Assembly: GCA_001515955.1 (NCBI GenBank)
Contig: LOES01000146.1
Coordinates: forward strand, 1-25,933
Origin: Clostridia bacterium BRH_c25
GTDB lineage: Bacteria > Bacillota_A > Clostridia > Lutisporales > Lutisporaceae
DNA: 25,933 nucleotides
Direction of reading: 5' to 3'
In this document: positions 1-7,176 of the stretch, piece after piece
Position numbering within the stretch: position 1 is the stretch's first letter
Layout of the letters: each line of letters begins with the position of its first letter
Position numbers and translations under genes: made by a program
The notes under the pieces: generated by a model
Databases searched by the model: none
What the model was told of the DNA's origin: nothing
Seen by the model: only the letters and a program-made list of their open reading frames with translations

Positions 1-1
1 G

Positions 2-511
2 GACCTTGCAAGGAAGCTGTCGGAATATACCGGACCTATAAGGCTTTATATTGTCCCCTTCACCCGCATACAGATGGACATAATGGAGAAGTGCAGAGAA
101 GATGAACTGACTATAATTATGAGAAGATTCATGATGAAGCTGGCGGAGCTGGCAGCTTCCAGAGAAGGTGCAAAGGCGCTGGTTACGGGGGAGAGTCTGG
201 GGCAGGTAGCAAGCCAGACCCTGGAAAGCATTTTTGTGACAAACAGTGAGTTGGAGCTTCCGGTATTCAGGCCGCTTATTGGGTGGGATAAGGTGGATAT
301 CATGGATGTTTCGAGAAGGATCGGCACCTATGACATATCGATACTCCCTTATGAGGATTGCTGTACAGTATTTGTCCCCAAGCACCCCAAGACCAGGCCC
401 AGGCTGGAGGAAATAAAAAGATCAGAGGAAAAGCTTGACATGATGGGTTTGATGGAGGAAGCATTGGAAAATGCTGAAATTCTGGTAGTTGATAAAACAT
501 TTGAAAAGTAG
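2..511 (+). CDS. thiI: tRNA 4-thiouridine synthase ThiI, C-terminal part (5' end outside window)
   Basis: The frame is open from base 2 to the stop at 509-511, giving 169 visible residues. It is the C-terminal part of the PP-loop (adenylating) domain of ThiI, which activates U8 of tRNA for sulfur transfer and can also supply sulfur for the thiamine thiazole ring. Visible family motifs are GESLGQVASQT and PYEDCCTVF followed by PKHPKTRP; the Cys of the E-D-C segment lies where the conserved PP-loop-domain cysteine of ThiI is found. The protein ends soon after this motif, so there is no rhodanese tail. That is usual for Gram-positive ThiI, where a partner cysteine desulfurase supplies sulfur. 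The N-terminal ferredoxin-like and THUMP regions and the P-loop SGGxDS motif would lie upstream of the window. Identification is firm; whether the upstream part is intact cannot be judged. Confidence 0.93.
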   Translation, partial: DLARKLSEYTGPIRLYIVPFTRIQMDIMEKCREDELTIIMRRFMMKLAELAASREGAKALVTGESLGQVASQTLESIFVTNSELELPVFRPLIGWDKVDIMDVSRRIGTYDISILPYEDCCTVFVPKHPKTRPRLEEIKRSEEKLDMMGLMEEALENAEILVVDKTFEK

Positions 512-591
512 GTTTTATGTGGTGTTTACAGAATAAAAAGTTTTAAAAAACCAATAATAAGACTGTATCAAAAATATAAGGAGGTTAAGAT

Positions 592-771
592 ATGCAGGGC
601 AGAGTTGAAAAGAGAAATGACCATTTATCTGGGGTAAAATGCGTTGTAAACACGTGTTATTATTACTCTCAAGGTGATTATTGCAATGCTTCAAAGATAG
701 AAATACAGCCCAATAACGCCGCTACTACACAGGAAACAGACTGCGCAACCTTTGCGCCAAGACATTCTTAA
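592..771 (+). CDS. DUF1540 domain mini-protein (59 aa)
   Basis: A 59-codon gene starts with ATG at 592, eight bases after a near-perfect AAGGAGG ribosome site (578-584), and stops with TAA at 769-771. The product has four cysteines (C17, C22, C31, C51) spaced CX4C-X8-C-X19-C. The pattern VKCVVNTC, YCNA and TDCATF is that of the DUF1540 family, common in Clostridia and Bacilli. The cysteines suggest a small metal-binding or disulfide-stabilised fold, but the function of the family is not known to me. It lies 80 bases after thiI and just before a terminator, so it is either the last gene of the thiI transcript or a single-gene unit. No signal peptide or membrane segment is seen. Confidence 0.85.
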   Translation: MQGRVEKRNDHLSGVKCVVNTCYYYSQGDYCNASKIEIQPNNAATTQETDCATFAPRHS

Positions 772-787
772 ATGCTATAGAATAGGT

Positions 788-815
788 TTGCTGCCCTTTA
801 TAGATAATCTATAAA
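788..815 (+). promoter_or_regulatory. Possible cheY promoter embedded in the terminator hairpin
   Basis: TTGCTG (788-793), a 16-base spacer and TATAAA (810-815) form a weak sigma-A-like promoter. Its -10 box is part of the terminator stem. There is almost no other room for a promoter between the hairpin and the gene, but the -35 match is only three of six bases. Confidence 0.25.
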
Positions 816-827
816 GGGCGGGTTTTT
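793..827 (+). terminator. Rho-independent terminator after DUF1540 gene
   Basis: A perfect 12-bp stem (793-804 pairs with 808-819) with a TAA loop is followed by GGG and five T. It lies 21 bases after the DUF1540 stop and only 28 bases before the likely cheY start, so it also bears on how cheY is transcribed. Confidence 0.8.
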
Positions 828-855
828 AAATTGGACTTAAAGGATGGTAATTAAT

Positions 856-1218
856 TTGAGCAGGAAAATTGTTATTGCTGATGATGCGGCATTCATGAGA
901 ATGATGCTGAAAAACATATTGGTGCAAGGAGGATATCAAGTCATAGGAGAGGCCGAGAATGGTTTGAAGGCAATCGCAAAATACATTGAGCTTAAGCCGG
1001 ATCTCATTACTCTTGATATTACGATGCCGGAAATGGATGGAATAACAGCAGCAAAAGAAATATTAAAAAGGGATAAAAAGGCCAACGTAATAATGTGCTC
1101 TGCCATGGGGCAGCAGGCAATAGTAGTGGAAGCAATAATGAGCGGCGCGAAGGATTTTATAGTAAAGCCTTTTCAATCGGAAAGAGTTATTGAGGCAATA
1201 AAGAAAATTATGGGATAG
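856..1218 (+). CDS. cheY: CheY-type single-domain response regulator
   Basis: This is a stand-alone receiver domain of 120 residues. The acid pocket is D9-D10, the phospho-accepting aspartate is D54 (in TLDITMPEMDG), the switch residue is S82 and the conserved lysine is K104 (VKPF). No output domain follows, which is the CheY layout; phosphorylated CheY acts on the flagellar motor or related targets. I prefer the TTG at 856 because AAGGATGG lies eight bases upstream and the product then begins MSRKIVIADD, the usual CheY length. An in-frame ATG at 844 would add four residues but has a poorer ribosome site. The next gene is cheW, which supports a chemotaxis role. A different receiver, such as a Spo0F-like one, cannot be fully excluded. 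Confidence 0.85.
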   Translation: MSRKIVIADDAAFMRMMLKNILVQGGYQVIGEAENGLKAIAKYIELKPDLITLDITMPEMDGITAAKEILKRDKKANVIMCSAMGQQAIVVEAIMSGAKDFIVKPFQSERVIEAIKKIMG

Positions 1219-1416
1219 GAGCGATTATTCTCCTGCATTTATCATGGAAAAGAAGGAATTTGGCAAAATGTGTCGAAATAAGTAATAATAATATTGATTA
1301 AATTCAGATTTCGTAAAGGCTATATTAATAAAAGGCGGACATGCCTTGGCAAAATATGCTTTATTGGATTATGGTTGCCGGGTTGTCTGATTCTCAAAAA
1401 CAAAAGGGGGTTTATC
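1219..1416 (+). other. cheY-cheW intergenic region (198 bp)
   Basis: No credible gene is seen. A small hairpin (AGGAG/CTCCT near 1218-1234) follows the cheY stop. A weak promoter candidate is TTGGCA at 1260-1265 with an AT-rich TAATAA 17 bases later. The frame of cheW is open upstream to an ATT-rich start at 1294, but that extension lacks a ribosome site. I recognise no riboswitch. Confidence 0.35.
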
Positions 1417-1848
1417 ATGGATACTATGCAGTTGGTAATATTCGGACTCAATGGACAGGAGTATGGAATAGACATATTTATGGTGAATGAAATAGTACCT
1501 TATACAAAACCCACAAAAATACCCAATTCACCCGCCTTTATCGAAGGTGTGCTGAATCTTAGAGGGCGTGTCATTCCGGTAATAAGTCTGAAAAAGAAGT
1601 TCAATCTGGAGGATCCCGGAACTGACGACAGGACCAGGATAATTGTGGCCAATACAGGGAACGGTGTGGCAGGGTATGTGGTTGATGAGGCGTCAGAGGT
1701 GCTTACAGTAGAAAAAGACAGTATAGAGCCTGTCTCAGATATCATATCCAATATCAACAGAAAATTTATAAATGGAGTAGGAAAGCTGGAAAGCGGAAGA
1801 ATGTATATAATGCTCGATTTCAATGAGTTATATACAGAAGCGGTATAG
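1417..1848 (+). CDS. cheW: Chemotaxis coupling protein CheW
   Basis: The product is 143 residues and is a single CheW domain, which links methyl-accepting receptors to the kinase CheA at the membrane. Typical segments are the opening LVIFGLNGQEYGIDI, the region PNSPAFIEGVLNLRGRVIPVI (NLRG being the family hallmark) and the closing LDFNEL. The start at ATG 1417 is chosen because AAAAGGGGG lies seven bases upstream. The frame extends 41 codons further upstream, but that part has no CheW homology and no ribosome site. A terminator follows, so cheY and cheW may form a small unit. No cheA or receptor gene is in the window, so they would be elsewhere. Confidence is high on family; a CheV-like role is unlikely because no receiver domain is attached. 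Confidence 0.9.
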   Translation: MDTMQLVIFGLNGQEYGIDIFMVNEIVPYTKPTKIPNSPAFIEGVLNLRGRVIPVISLKKKFNLEDPGTDDRTRIIVANTGNGVAGYVVDEASEVLTVEKDSIEPVSDIISNINRKFINGVGKLESGRMYIMLDFNELYTEAV

Positions 1849-1861
1849 ATACCTCCGATAT

Positions 1862-1908
1862 ATGGATAAAAGGCAGCAAGCCGAGAGGCTTGGCTGCCTT
1901 TTATCCAT
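1862..1908 (+). terminator. Terminator after cheW
   Basis: A long stem of about 21 bp (1862-1882 pairs with 1887-1908, one bulged G at 1892) closes on a GAGA loop. The 3' arm ends CTGCCTTTTAT, so the T run is part of the stem, as in many Firmicute terminators. It starts 13 bases after the cheW stop. Confidence 0.8.
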
Positions 1909-1996
1909 TAAGCCCCAGCAGTGGCGAAACCGGATATAATTTGGTAAAATACTAATATAATATAGGAGTGTATTAGCTGTGAAGGGTGGTTTGAAC

Positions 1997-2968
1997 ATGG
2001 GTAAGTATATGATAAAGGCGTTGGTATTTGTTATACTGTTTATTTCAGCCTGCAGCATCATAGGATTGCAGGAGGATTATGTAAGCCCTGAAAGTGCTGC
2101 GGAGGTTGAAGAGGTTGAACAGGTGGAACTACCACCGGAGCCTGAGCCGGAAATAATATTCTCAGGGATGGAAATGCAGCCGGGAGGTTGTTTTGGAATA
2201 TACCTGAAAGGTATGACGGACAGGGATGAAATACAGGTAACTACAACATTGGTGCAGGAGCAGCCAAGCTTTTTCCCCCATCTGGAAGGCAAGCTGGCAA
2301 TAGTCGGTATAAGCTGCAGAACCAAAGATGGAGAATACAAATATAAGGTACAGGTACAGAGAGACGGGGAAATAGCGGCTGAAAGAGAGGAAATCCTTAA
2401 GGTCATGCCCAGGGAGTTTGATAAGCAGTATCTCACGGTTTCCACCACTCAGAAGGATCAGCGGAGTGATGAGAACTTTGACGAGGATAGTGTCCACACC
2501 AACAGGGCAAAAGCTGTTACTTCTGAAAAACCCCTATGGGAGGGTGCATTTGTAAAACCGGTGGAAGGAAGGATTTCTACTGATTTTGGGATGATAAGAT
2601 ATATTAACAAGGAGGAGTCCGGAAGACACTCGGGTTTTGATATAGCGGCAGCCAGGGGTACTCCTGTGAAGGCGGCAAATAACGGAGTAGTAAGATTGTC
2701 CATGATGCTCCGGGTCACAGGCAACACCATAATAATAGACCATGGCTGCAATATTTACAGCTCCTATGCCCATCTTGACAAGCTGCTGGTCGAAGAGGGG
2801 GCAGAGGTTAAGAAGGGAGATATAATTGGAGAGGTTGGAACGACTGGTTTCTCAACAGGACCTCACCTGCATTGGACGATTACTATCGGAAAATTATTCA
2901 TCAATCCTGAGTCACTGATGGAAAAGGACCCACTGGGATTTATCAATACGGAAGGTCAGACAGATTAA
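1997..2968 (+). CDS. Lipoprotein M23 (LytM/peptidase-like) endopeptidase
   Basis: The product is 323 residues. It opens with a lipoprotein signal: a hydrophobic stretch ending in the lipobox ISAC, with C19 as the lipidated residue. An acidic, Pro/Glu-rich linker follows (about 28-55), then a middle domain and a C-terminal M23 peptidase domain (about 185-305). The zinc site is complete: H211 and D215 (RHSGFD) and H292 in HLHW, with H259 and H290 as the other conserved catalytic-site histidines. Such enzymes cut peptidoglycan cross-bridges, or activate hydrolases if inactive; this one should be active. A GTG at 1979 with AGGAG ten bases upstream would add six residues; I prefer ATG 1997, with AAGGGTGG seven bases upstream. 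The stop overlaps the stop of the convergent membrane-protein gene. A role in cell-wall remodelling or spore formation is plausible but not shown. Confidence 0.85.
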   Translation: MGKYMIKALVFVILFISACSIIGLQEDYVSPESAAEVEEVEQVELPPEPEPEIIFSGMEMQPGGCFGIYLKGMTDRDEIQVTTTLVQEQPSFFPHLEGKLAIVGISCRTKDGEYKYKVQVQRDGEIAAEREEILKVMPREFDKQYLTVSTTQKDQRSDENFDEDSVHTNRAKAVTSEKPLWEGAFVKPVEGRISTDFGMIRYINKEESGRHSGFDIAAARGTPVKAANNGVVRLSMMLRVTGNTIIIDHGCNIYSSYAHLDKLLVEEGAEVKKGDIIGEVGTTGFSTGPHLHWTITIGKLFINPESLMEKDPLGFINTEGQTD

Positions 2969-3471
2969 TGGTTATTCAGCTCAATGTTCCTATGAAGCAG
3001 ATTATCTGCAAACATAGACAGCTTAAGGTATATAAAGCAGTATATATAGAGAGGCGGGAGAAGTGTGATTGCTTGCGGAATGAGAGACTTGAGGGCTGAA
3101 TTGCCGAAAATTCTTATCCCGAAAAGATAGTTGACTGCAGATAACATCACAACAACTAAAAGGGCAGAAGGGAAAGGTACGGTATAAATATTCTTGAAAC
3201 GGCCCTTCGCGAGACCTAAGGAAAGACCGATGATTCCGTTTGTACAAATGAAAAATAGCGCTTCACTTATATCCATATAAGCAGATAAAGCTGAAGCTGT
3301 AAAAAATACAGCAATACCCGAAGTACAGCTTAGCCGGGCTGCGATATATACCGGCAAGCCGCCGAGAATTACGGTAAATGCAAATGTATTTCCCAATATT
3401 CCGGGTACGGCTTGAAGTGCTGCAGCTGAAAAAGCAAGCAGTATACAGAGGAAAAGTACTCTCCTGTTCAA
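2965..3471 (-). CDS. Small polytopic membrane protein (168 aa), function unknown
   Basis: The product is very hydrophobic, with about five likely membrane segments separated by short basic loops and a hydrophilic tail (residues about 155-168). The sequence around GGLPVYIAARL and the segment ALFFICTNGIIGLSLG recall the loose family of membrane proteins that includes DUF2232 and ECF-type substrate proteins, but I do not recognise it with confidence. The start is a TTG at 3471 with only a weak ribosome site (GGGAAG about nine bases upstream). A TATAAT lies just before it (3473-3478), so if that is the -10 box the true start would be further in, for example TTG at codon 26. It is downstream of the ECF S-component gene on the same strand but separated from it by a terminator and an inverted repeat. 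Its stop interlocks with that of the convergent M23 gene. Confidence 0.6.
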   Translation of the reverse strand: MNRRVLFLCILLAFSAAALQAVPGILGNTFAFTVILGGLPVYIAARLSCTSGIAVFFTASALSAYMDISEALFFICTNGIIGLSLGLAKGRFKNIYTVPFPSALLVVVMLSAVNYLFGIRIFGNSALKSLIPQAITLLPPLYIYCFIYLKLSMFADNLLHRNIELNNH

Positions 3472-3485
3472 TATTATACACTTCC

Positions 3486-3534
3486 CATCATATCAATTAA
3501 GAAGACAAGGTTTCACTATTTAATTGATATGATG
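3486..3534 (-). repeat. 15-bp perfect inverted repeat upstream of membrane-protein gene
   Basis: CATCATATCAATTAA (3486-3500) and its exact complement (3520-3534) flank a 19-base spacer. The arms are AT-rich, and no T run follows on the minus strand. It may be an operator for a dimeric regulator or a leader hairpin; it ends 15 bases before the proposed start of the minus-strand gene. Confidence 0.6.
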
Positions 3535-3549
3535 AAAGAATGCAAAATA

Positions 3550-3585
3550 AAACCCGGAGATAATCAACATCTCCGGGTTTTTTAA
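3550..3585 (-). terminator. Bidirectional terminator after ECF S-component gene
   Basis: A perfect 12-bp stem, AAACCCGGAGAT (3550-3561) with 3569-3580, has a 7-base loop and T runs on both sides (TTTTTT on plus, TTTTATTTT on minus). On the minus strand it lies just after the stop of the S-component gene at 3596. Confidence 0.85.
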
Positions 3586-3595
3586 TTTTATAGAA

Positions 3596-4186
3596 TTATT
3601 TTCTTTTCATAACCGCCATAACCACAGGAACAGTAATAATAACTGCGATTATTGCCTCGGGCAGGCCATTTGTAAGAGCAATACCGAATATCACCTTTGC
3701 TGCCGCAGCTTCACTTATTCCGCTTACTTCGGCATAGCGGGCGGCATACAGCAAGTAAATCATACTCAGCACTCCAAAAGTATTTGTAAGTGATCCGACG
3801 GCTGCACCGATACCTATTCCCAATGCTTTGGCTTTTCTTGATGCAAGCTTGTAGCAGTAATAAGATGTAATTGCTATTAAAATTCTGGGAAGTACGGCAA
3901 CCAACGGATTTATAAACGCAAAAGATAAAAGGCTCGGGTTGGATACACTCTGGAATATGCTGAACAACCCAAATATCAGCCCTACCATTGACCCGACCAT
4001 TGGTCCTTCCAATATTGCTCCTATAATAACCGGTATATGCATTATAGTAGCTTTGGCAATGGGCAACGGTATGAAGCCGTAGCCTGTGAGTCCCAGTACG
4101 ATGGAGATGGATGACAGCATTCCAATGACGGCAATCTGCCTGGTGTTAAGGTGATAAGAAAACGTGGGTTTTTTACCCAATTCCAT
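3596..4186 (-). CDS. ECF transporter S component (vitamin/cofactor-type substrate-binding membrane subunit)
   Basis: The 196-residue product has about five or six membrane segments. It carries the layout of energy-coupling-factor S proteins: an N-terminal cytoplasmic stretch, a first helix (QIAVIGMLSSISIVLG), then the family-like segments ATIMHIPVIIGAILEGP and VGSMVGLIFGLFS. S components bind a vitamin or related micronutrient and dock on shared EcfA/A'/T modules, none of which is in this window, so this would be a group II (shared-module) system. The sequence is closest in feel to the pantothenate/folate-type S proteins, but the substrate cannot be called. The ATG at 4186 has a good GGAGG ribosome site (minus strand, complement of 4195-4199). 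A promoter and folded leader precede it, and a terminator follows directly. Confidence 0.8.
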   Translation of the reverse strand: MELGKKPTFSYHLNTRQIAVIGMLSSISIVLGLTGYGFIPLPIAKATIMHIPVIIGAILEGPMVGSMVGLIFGLFSIFQSVSNPSLLSFAFINPLVAVLPRILIAITSYYCYKLASRKAKALGIGIGAAVGSLTNTFGVLSMIYLLYAARYAEVSGISEAAAAKVIFGIALTNGLPEAIIAVIITVPVVMAVMKRK

Positions 4187-4200
4187 GAAAATTACCTCCG

Positions 4201-4243
4201 TTCTTATTCCATAAGGATATAAGTCGAAAAATCCTTATAAGAA
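4201..4243 (-). promoter_or_regulatory. Leader hairpin before ECF S-component gene
   Basis: In the 5' leader on the minus strand, 4201-4207 can pair with 4237-4243 and 4213-4218 with 4231-4236, leaving a 5-base bulge and a 12-base loop. The base of the hairpin is next to the GGAGG ribosome site, so it could affect translation. I do not recognise a known riboswitch class. Confidence 0.4.
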
Positions 4244-4282
4244 AAACTAAAGTTCGGTTTCTTTCGAATACCGACTAGGTAA

Positions 4283-4311
4283 ATTGTAGCACAGCATTTA
4301 CAATTTTTCCA
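4283..4311 (-). promoter_or_regulatory. Promoter for ECF S-component gene (extended -10)
   Basis: On the minus strand the sequence reads TGGAAA, 17 bases, then TGC-TACAAT, which is an extended -10 promoter (-10 at complement of 4283-4288, -35 at complement of 4306-4311). It would give a leader of about 90 bases. Confidence 0.5.
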
Positions 4312-4480
4312 TAGTTATATATTTCGCGAAAAACATTTTACATTCTTAGTTCAAATTTCGCGCAAATATTTCCTTGATTGTTATTGAATTCGCACCTTAC
4401 CCGATGTAAATACTTTTGTGCGTTCAATATAGTTTGTTGTTAAGATGATTCCGGAGTTATAAAAAAGTAGTATTAGTATA

Positions 4481-4491
4481 AAATTGCAACA
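4481..4491 (+). repeat. Direct repeat AAATTGCAACA, copy 1
   Basis: This 11-base word lies about 33 bases upstream of the -35 box of the PTS-operon promoter and recurs exactly at 4582-4592. It is a candidate binding site for the adjacent PRD regulator. Confidence 0.5.
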
Positions 4492-4523
4492 TATGAAATG
4501 AAGTATTTAGAATCTTTGAAGCA

Positions 4524-4552
4524 TTGAAAATGTGTAATGTTTCTCATATAAT
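4524..4552 (+). promoter_or_regulatory. Sigma-A promoter of the PTS operon
   Basis: TTGAAA (4524-4529), a 17-base spacer and a perfect TATAAT (4547-4552) predict a start of transcription near 4559 and a leader of about 77 bases before the regulator gene. Confidence 0.75.
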
Positions 4553-4578
4553 TTAATAAATATTAGACAACAGAATAA

Positions 4579-4592
4579 TGCAAATTGCAACA
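4579..4592 (+). promoter_or_regulatory. Candidate operator: palindrome TGCAAATTGCA plus repeat copy 2
   Basis: The odd-centred palindrome TGCAA-A-TTGCA (4579-4589) overlaps copy 2 of AAATTGCAACA (4582-4592), about 20 bases downstream of the predicted transcription start. That position would suit repression; copy 1 upstream would suit activation. Confidence 0.45.
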
Positions 4593-4596
4593 ATAG

Positions 4597-4609
4597 GATT
4601 ACTGCAAAT
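4597..4609 (+). repeat. 13-base repeat GATTACTGCAAAT, copy 1
   Basis: An exact 13-base match occurs at 7177-7189, ahead of the EIIC gene. Both copies are non-coding and precede genes of the same PTS unit. Confidence 0.5.
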
Positions 4610-4635
4610 ATATACGATTAATGGGGAGATGAAGT

Positions 4636-6819
4636 ATGTATCAATTAACAGGACGATGTTATATGGTTGTACAATATTTGCTTATGCATGATGCCCCGGT
4701 GACCGCGGAACAACTGGCAAGGAGCTTTGGGGTAAGCACCAGGACTATAAGATACGACCTTGAGGAAATAGAAGAATTTCTAAAAACAAAGGAGGTTGTT
4801 CTTAACAAAAAAAGCAAGGTAGGCATTTGGATAGAGAACAGACTGCAGGCAAAGGAAGCACTTGAAATAAATATTGACGATACTGGTGATTATTATAGCC
4901 AGGTTTTATCGGAAAAAGAAAGAAAGAGTGTGATTCTAAGTACTTTGCTGGAGAGTCAGGACTATTTAACCTTTCAGGCTCTGGCCGGCAGAGCAAATGT
5001 AAGTCGCTCCACAATAATAAAGGATTTTGTGGATGTCGAAAAGTGGTTGAACAAGCGCAATATTCAAGTTTCAAAAAAGGCGAAGCTGGGAGTAAAAATA
5101 GCTTGCAGCGAAAAAGAATGGCGCAAGGCTATTATAGATTACATATATGAAAACTTTGACAATGACAGCATAATTAGGTTTCTTAAAGAGAATGTTCATA
5201 AAAAATGGCAAAACAATAGGATAGACTTGTTTAAACAAAGATATATAAATTCCTTATTTAATGAGAATGAGCAAATCGCTTTTGAAGGATATTTTAAAAA
5301 CATCGAGGGTGAACTGGGGGTTAAGTTTTCGGATGCAGCCTTCGCAGGACTGATGATCCACTTTGGGATAGCTGTTAAGCGGCTGAATAGAGGTAAAGTT
5401 ATATTCATGCCTCATGCCCAGTTAGAAGCTCTTAAACTCAAACGGGAATACAAAGCTGCACAAAAATATGCATCAGAATTGGAAAATGAGTTTAAGGTTG
5501 ATATTCCTGATAGTGAGCTGGGGTATATTACTCTTCATCTGATTGGAGCTAAAATCCGGGATGAATATAAAAAAGACACCACGGAGGAAGTGGATGAGGA
5601 CATTGAGGTGGGCCTGGTGAAGGAATTCATAGATGAGGTAGGCTATCTGCTGGGAGTGGACCTCAATCAGGATGAAGACTTGAAAAGGAACCTGCTGATT
5701 CATATAAAGCCGTCCATTAACAGGATAAGATACGACATGGATATATACAATCCGATACTGAAGGATATTATGGATAATTACACCAACATATTCAACGCTA
5801 CTAAAAAAGCGGCGCAAGAACTGTACAGCACCTTGGAATTGAAAGTGAACGATGATGAAATAGGTTTCCTGACCATGCATATAGGAGCGGCAATAGAAAG
5901 AACTAAAGAAGCAAGAAAGGAAAATGTTTATCGTGCATTGTTGGTTTGCGCAAGTGGTATAGGCACCGCTAAGATGCTGTCTTCAAGATTGGAATCAGAG
6001 TTTACGCAGATAGATATAGTGGGGGAAGTCCCCCTGGATGAACTTCCGGAATATGTAGATGACTCCATCGATATTGTAATTTCAACACTACCCATCGATG
6101 ATATGATTATAAAACCAGTGGTTTGTGTTAGCCCTCTTTTAACGGGCAGAGATATTTTATCAATCAAGAGTGCGATTAAGGAGCTGAAAGAAATAAATAC
6201 ATCAACGCCGAAATTTGTTTCGGAAGGCCTGTTAAAGCTTATCAGGAAGCATTGTACGATCAATGATGAAAAAGGGCTCGTTGATTCCATAGACAATTAT
6301 TTTAATTGTAGATACATTAATACGGATTTGAAGGAGGGTCAAAAATTGTTATCGGAAATGCTTTGTACAAAGAGAATGCAGTTGAATATTGACCTAGACA
6401 GTAAGGAACAGGCTATAGAGGCTACGGGCAGACTTCTAGTGAACGGAGGCTGTGCAGAAGAAAGATATATTGAGGCAATGAAAAGGCTTTGCAAGGAATT
6501 CAATAATTATATCGTAATCGCTCCCGGTATTGCCATGCCCCATGCAAGGCCGGAGGACGGAGCAATAAACGCAGGGTTCTCCCTTATAACCTTAAAACAT
6601 GGTATAGTATTCGGTCATGCCAAGAATGATCCTGTCAGACTTATCATTGGTTTGGCCGCAACAGATAATAAAACACATTTGAAAGCACTCTCGGAATTAT
6701 CAATGCTCCTGGATAGTAAAGAGAGTATAAATAAGCTTTTGGAAGCAACTGAAGCAGAGGACGCAATAAGAATAATTAAAGAATTTGAAGCCCGGATTTT
6801 AGGAATGGTCGCTCAATAG
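4636..6819 (+). CDS. PTS-regulated transcriptional regulator: HTH-HTH-PRD-PRD-EIIB-EIIA (MtlR/LicR type)
   Basis: The 727-residue product has the full layout of DNA-binding PRD regulators. A first helix-turn-helix lies at about 8-50 (AEQLARSFGVSTRTIRYDLEEI) and a second at about 97-155. PRD1 spans about 190-310 with H242 and H301, and PRD2 about 325-425 with H356 and H415. A galactitol-type EIIB domain begins at about 432 (LVCASGIGTAK, C438). An EIIA type-2 domain spans about 575-725, with the active-site H636 in GIAMPHARPEDG. All phosphorylatable residues are present, so activity should follow PTS flux through HPr and the cognate EIIB. The ATG at 4636 has GGGGAGAT six bases upstream, behind a good promoter. 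It heads the PTS operon with 27 bases to the EIIB gene. No free EIIA is encoded nearby, so its EIIA domain may also take part in transport. Confidence 0.93.
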   Translation: MYQLTGRCYMVVQYLLMHDAPVTAEQLARSFGVSTRTIRYDLEEIEEFLKTKEVVLNKKSKVGIWIENRLQAKEALEINIDDTGDYYSQVLSEKERKSVILSTLLESQDYLTFQALAGRANVSRSTIIKDFVDVEKWLNKRNIQVSKKAKLGVKIACSEKEWRKAIIDYIYENFDNDSIIRFLKENVHKKWQNNRIDLFKQRYINSLFNENEQIAFEGYFKNIEGELGVKFSDAAFAGLMIHFGIAVKRLNRGKVIFMPHAQLEALKLKREYKAAQKYASELENEFKVDIPDSELGYITLHLIGAKIRDEYKKDTTEEVDEDIEVGLVKEFIDEVGYLLGVDLNQDEDLKRNLLIHIKPSINRIRYDMDIYNPILKDIMDNYTNIFNATKKAAQELYSTLELKVNDDEIGFLTMHIGAAIERTKEARKENVYRALLVCASGIGTAKMLSSRLESEFTQIDIVGEVPLDELPEYVDDSIDIVISTLPIDDMIIKPVVCVSPLLTGRDILSIKSAIKELKEINTSTPKFVSEGLLKLIRKHCTINDEKGLVDSIDNYFNCRYINTDLKEGQKLLSEMLCTKRMQLNIDLDSKEQAIEATGRLLVNGGCAEERYIEAMKRLCKEFNNYIVIAPGIAMPHARPEDGAINAGFSLITLKHGIVFGHAKNDPVRLIIGLAATDNKTHLKALSELSMLLDSKESINKLLEATEAEDAIRIIKEFEARILGMVAQ

Positions 6820-6846
6820 CTACAAAATATAGAAAGGAGGTAGAAA

Positions 6847-7152
6847 ATGGCTAAATATCAACTAACTATTTTAACAGTTTGCGGTGCTGGTGTAGGTTCG
6901 AGTCTGATGGTCAAGATGAATGCGGAGGAGGTGCTGCTAAAACACGGGATAAGGGCTAAAATTATAAACTCGGATGTGACAAGTGCAAAGGGCAACAAGG
7001 CAGATATACTTTTAACTACTGATGACATTTATAGACTGATCAGGAACATTGAGATTACAAATGTTGTAATACTTAGTAATATGGTAAGCAAGTCGGAATT
7101 GGAAGAAAAGCTGGTTCCAATATGTAAAAAATTCATAGAAGAGGCAGTATAA
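6847..7152 (+). CDS. PTS EIIB component (ascorbate/galactitol type)
   Basis: This stand-alone EIIB protein has 101 residues and a P-loop-like phosphocysteine motif near the N-terminus, LTVCGAGVGSS with C12 as the phosphate carrier. The fold class is the lactose/galactitol/ascorbate IIB family; pairing with a UlaA-like EIIC immediately downstream points to the ascorbate-type branch. It would accept phosphate from an EIIA and pass it to the substrate as EIIC imports it. The ribosome site is excellent (GAAAGGAGG, seven bases before ATG). It follows the regulator by 27 bases. A 157-base gap with a possible internal promoter separates it from EIIC, so the two subunits may be set at different levels. 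Confidence 0.9.
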   Translation: MAKYQLTILTVCGAGVGSSLMVKMNAEEVLLKHGIRAKIINSDVTSAKGNKADILLTTDDIYRLIRNIEITNVVILSNMVSKSELEEKLVPICKKFIEEAV

Positions 7153-7176
7153 AATTCTTATACAATTTGATAGGCT

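Larger units (their letters stand above)
4312..4635. other. AT-rich divergent control region upstream of the PTS regulator
   Basis: No gene is seen in 324 bases. The left part (4312-4440) is featureless apart from several TTTCGCG/CGCGAAA-like words near 4322-4330 and 4355-4365. The right part holds the promoter for the PRD regulator and repeated boxes: AAATTGCAACA at 4481-4491 and again at 4582-4592, the near-palindrome TGCAAATTGCA at 4579-4589, and GATTACTGCAAAT at 4597-4609. Confidence 0.6.

Noticed and set aside
1294..1416. Upstream extension of the cheW frame by 41 codons
   Set aside because: It lacks a ribosome site and CheW homology; the ATG at 1417 has a strong site and gives the normal CheW length.
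4187..4635. A possible antiterminator (RAT-type) RNA site for the PRD regulator
   Set aside because: No terminator hairpin lies in the leader, and the regulator has two DNA-binding helix-turn-helix domains rather than an RNA-binding CAT domain.
5473..5880. Long minus-strand frames inside the PRD regulator and in several other genes (for example 10870-11400)
   Set aside because: They are antisense to well-supported genes, have no ribosome sites and encode low-complexity or unrecognisable products.
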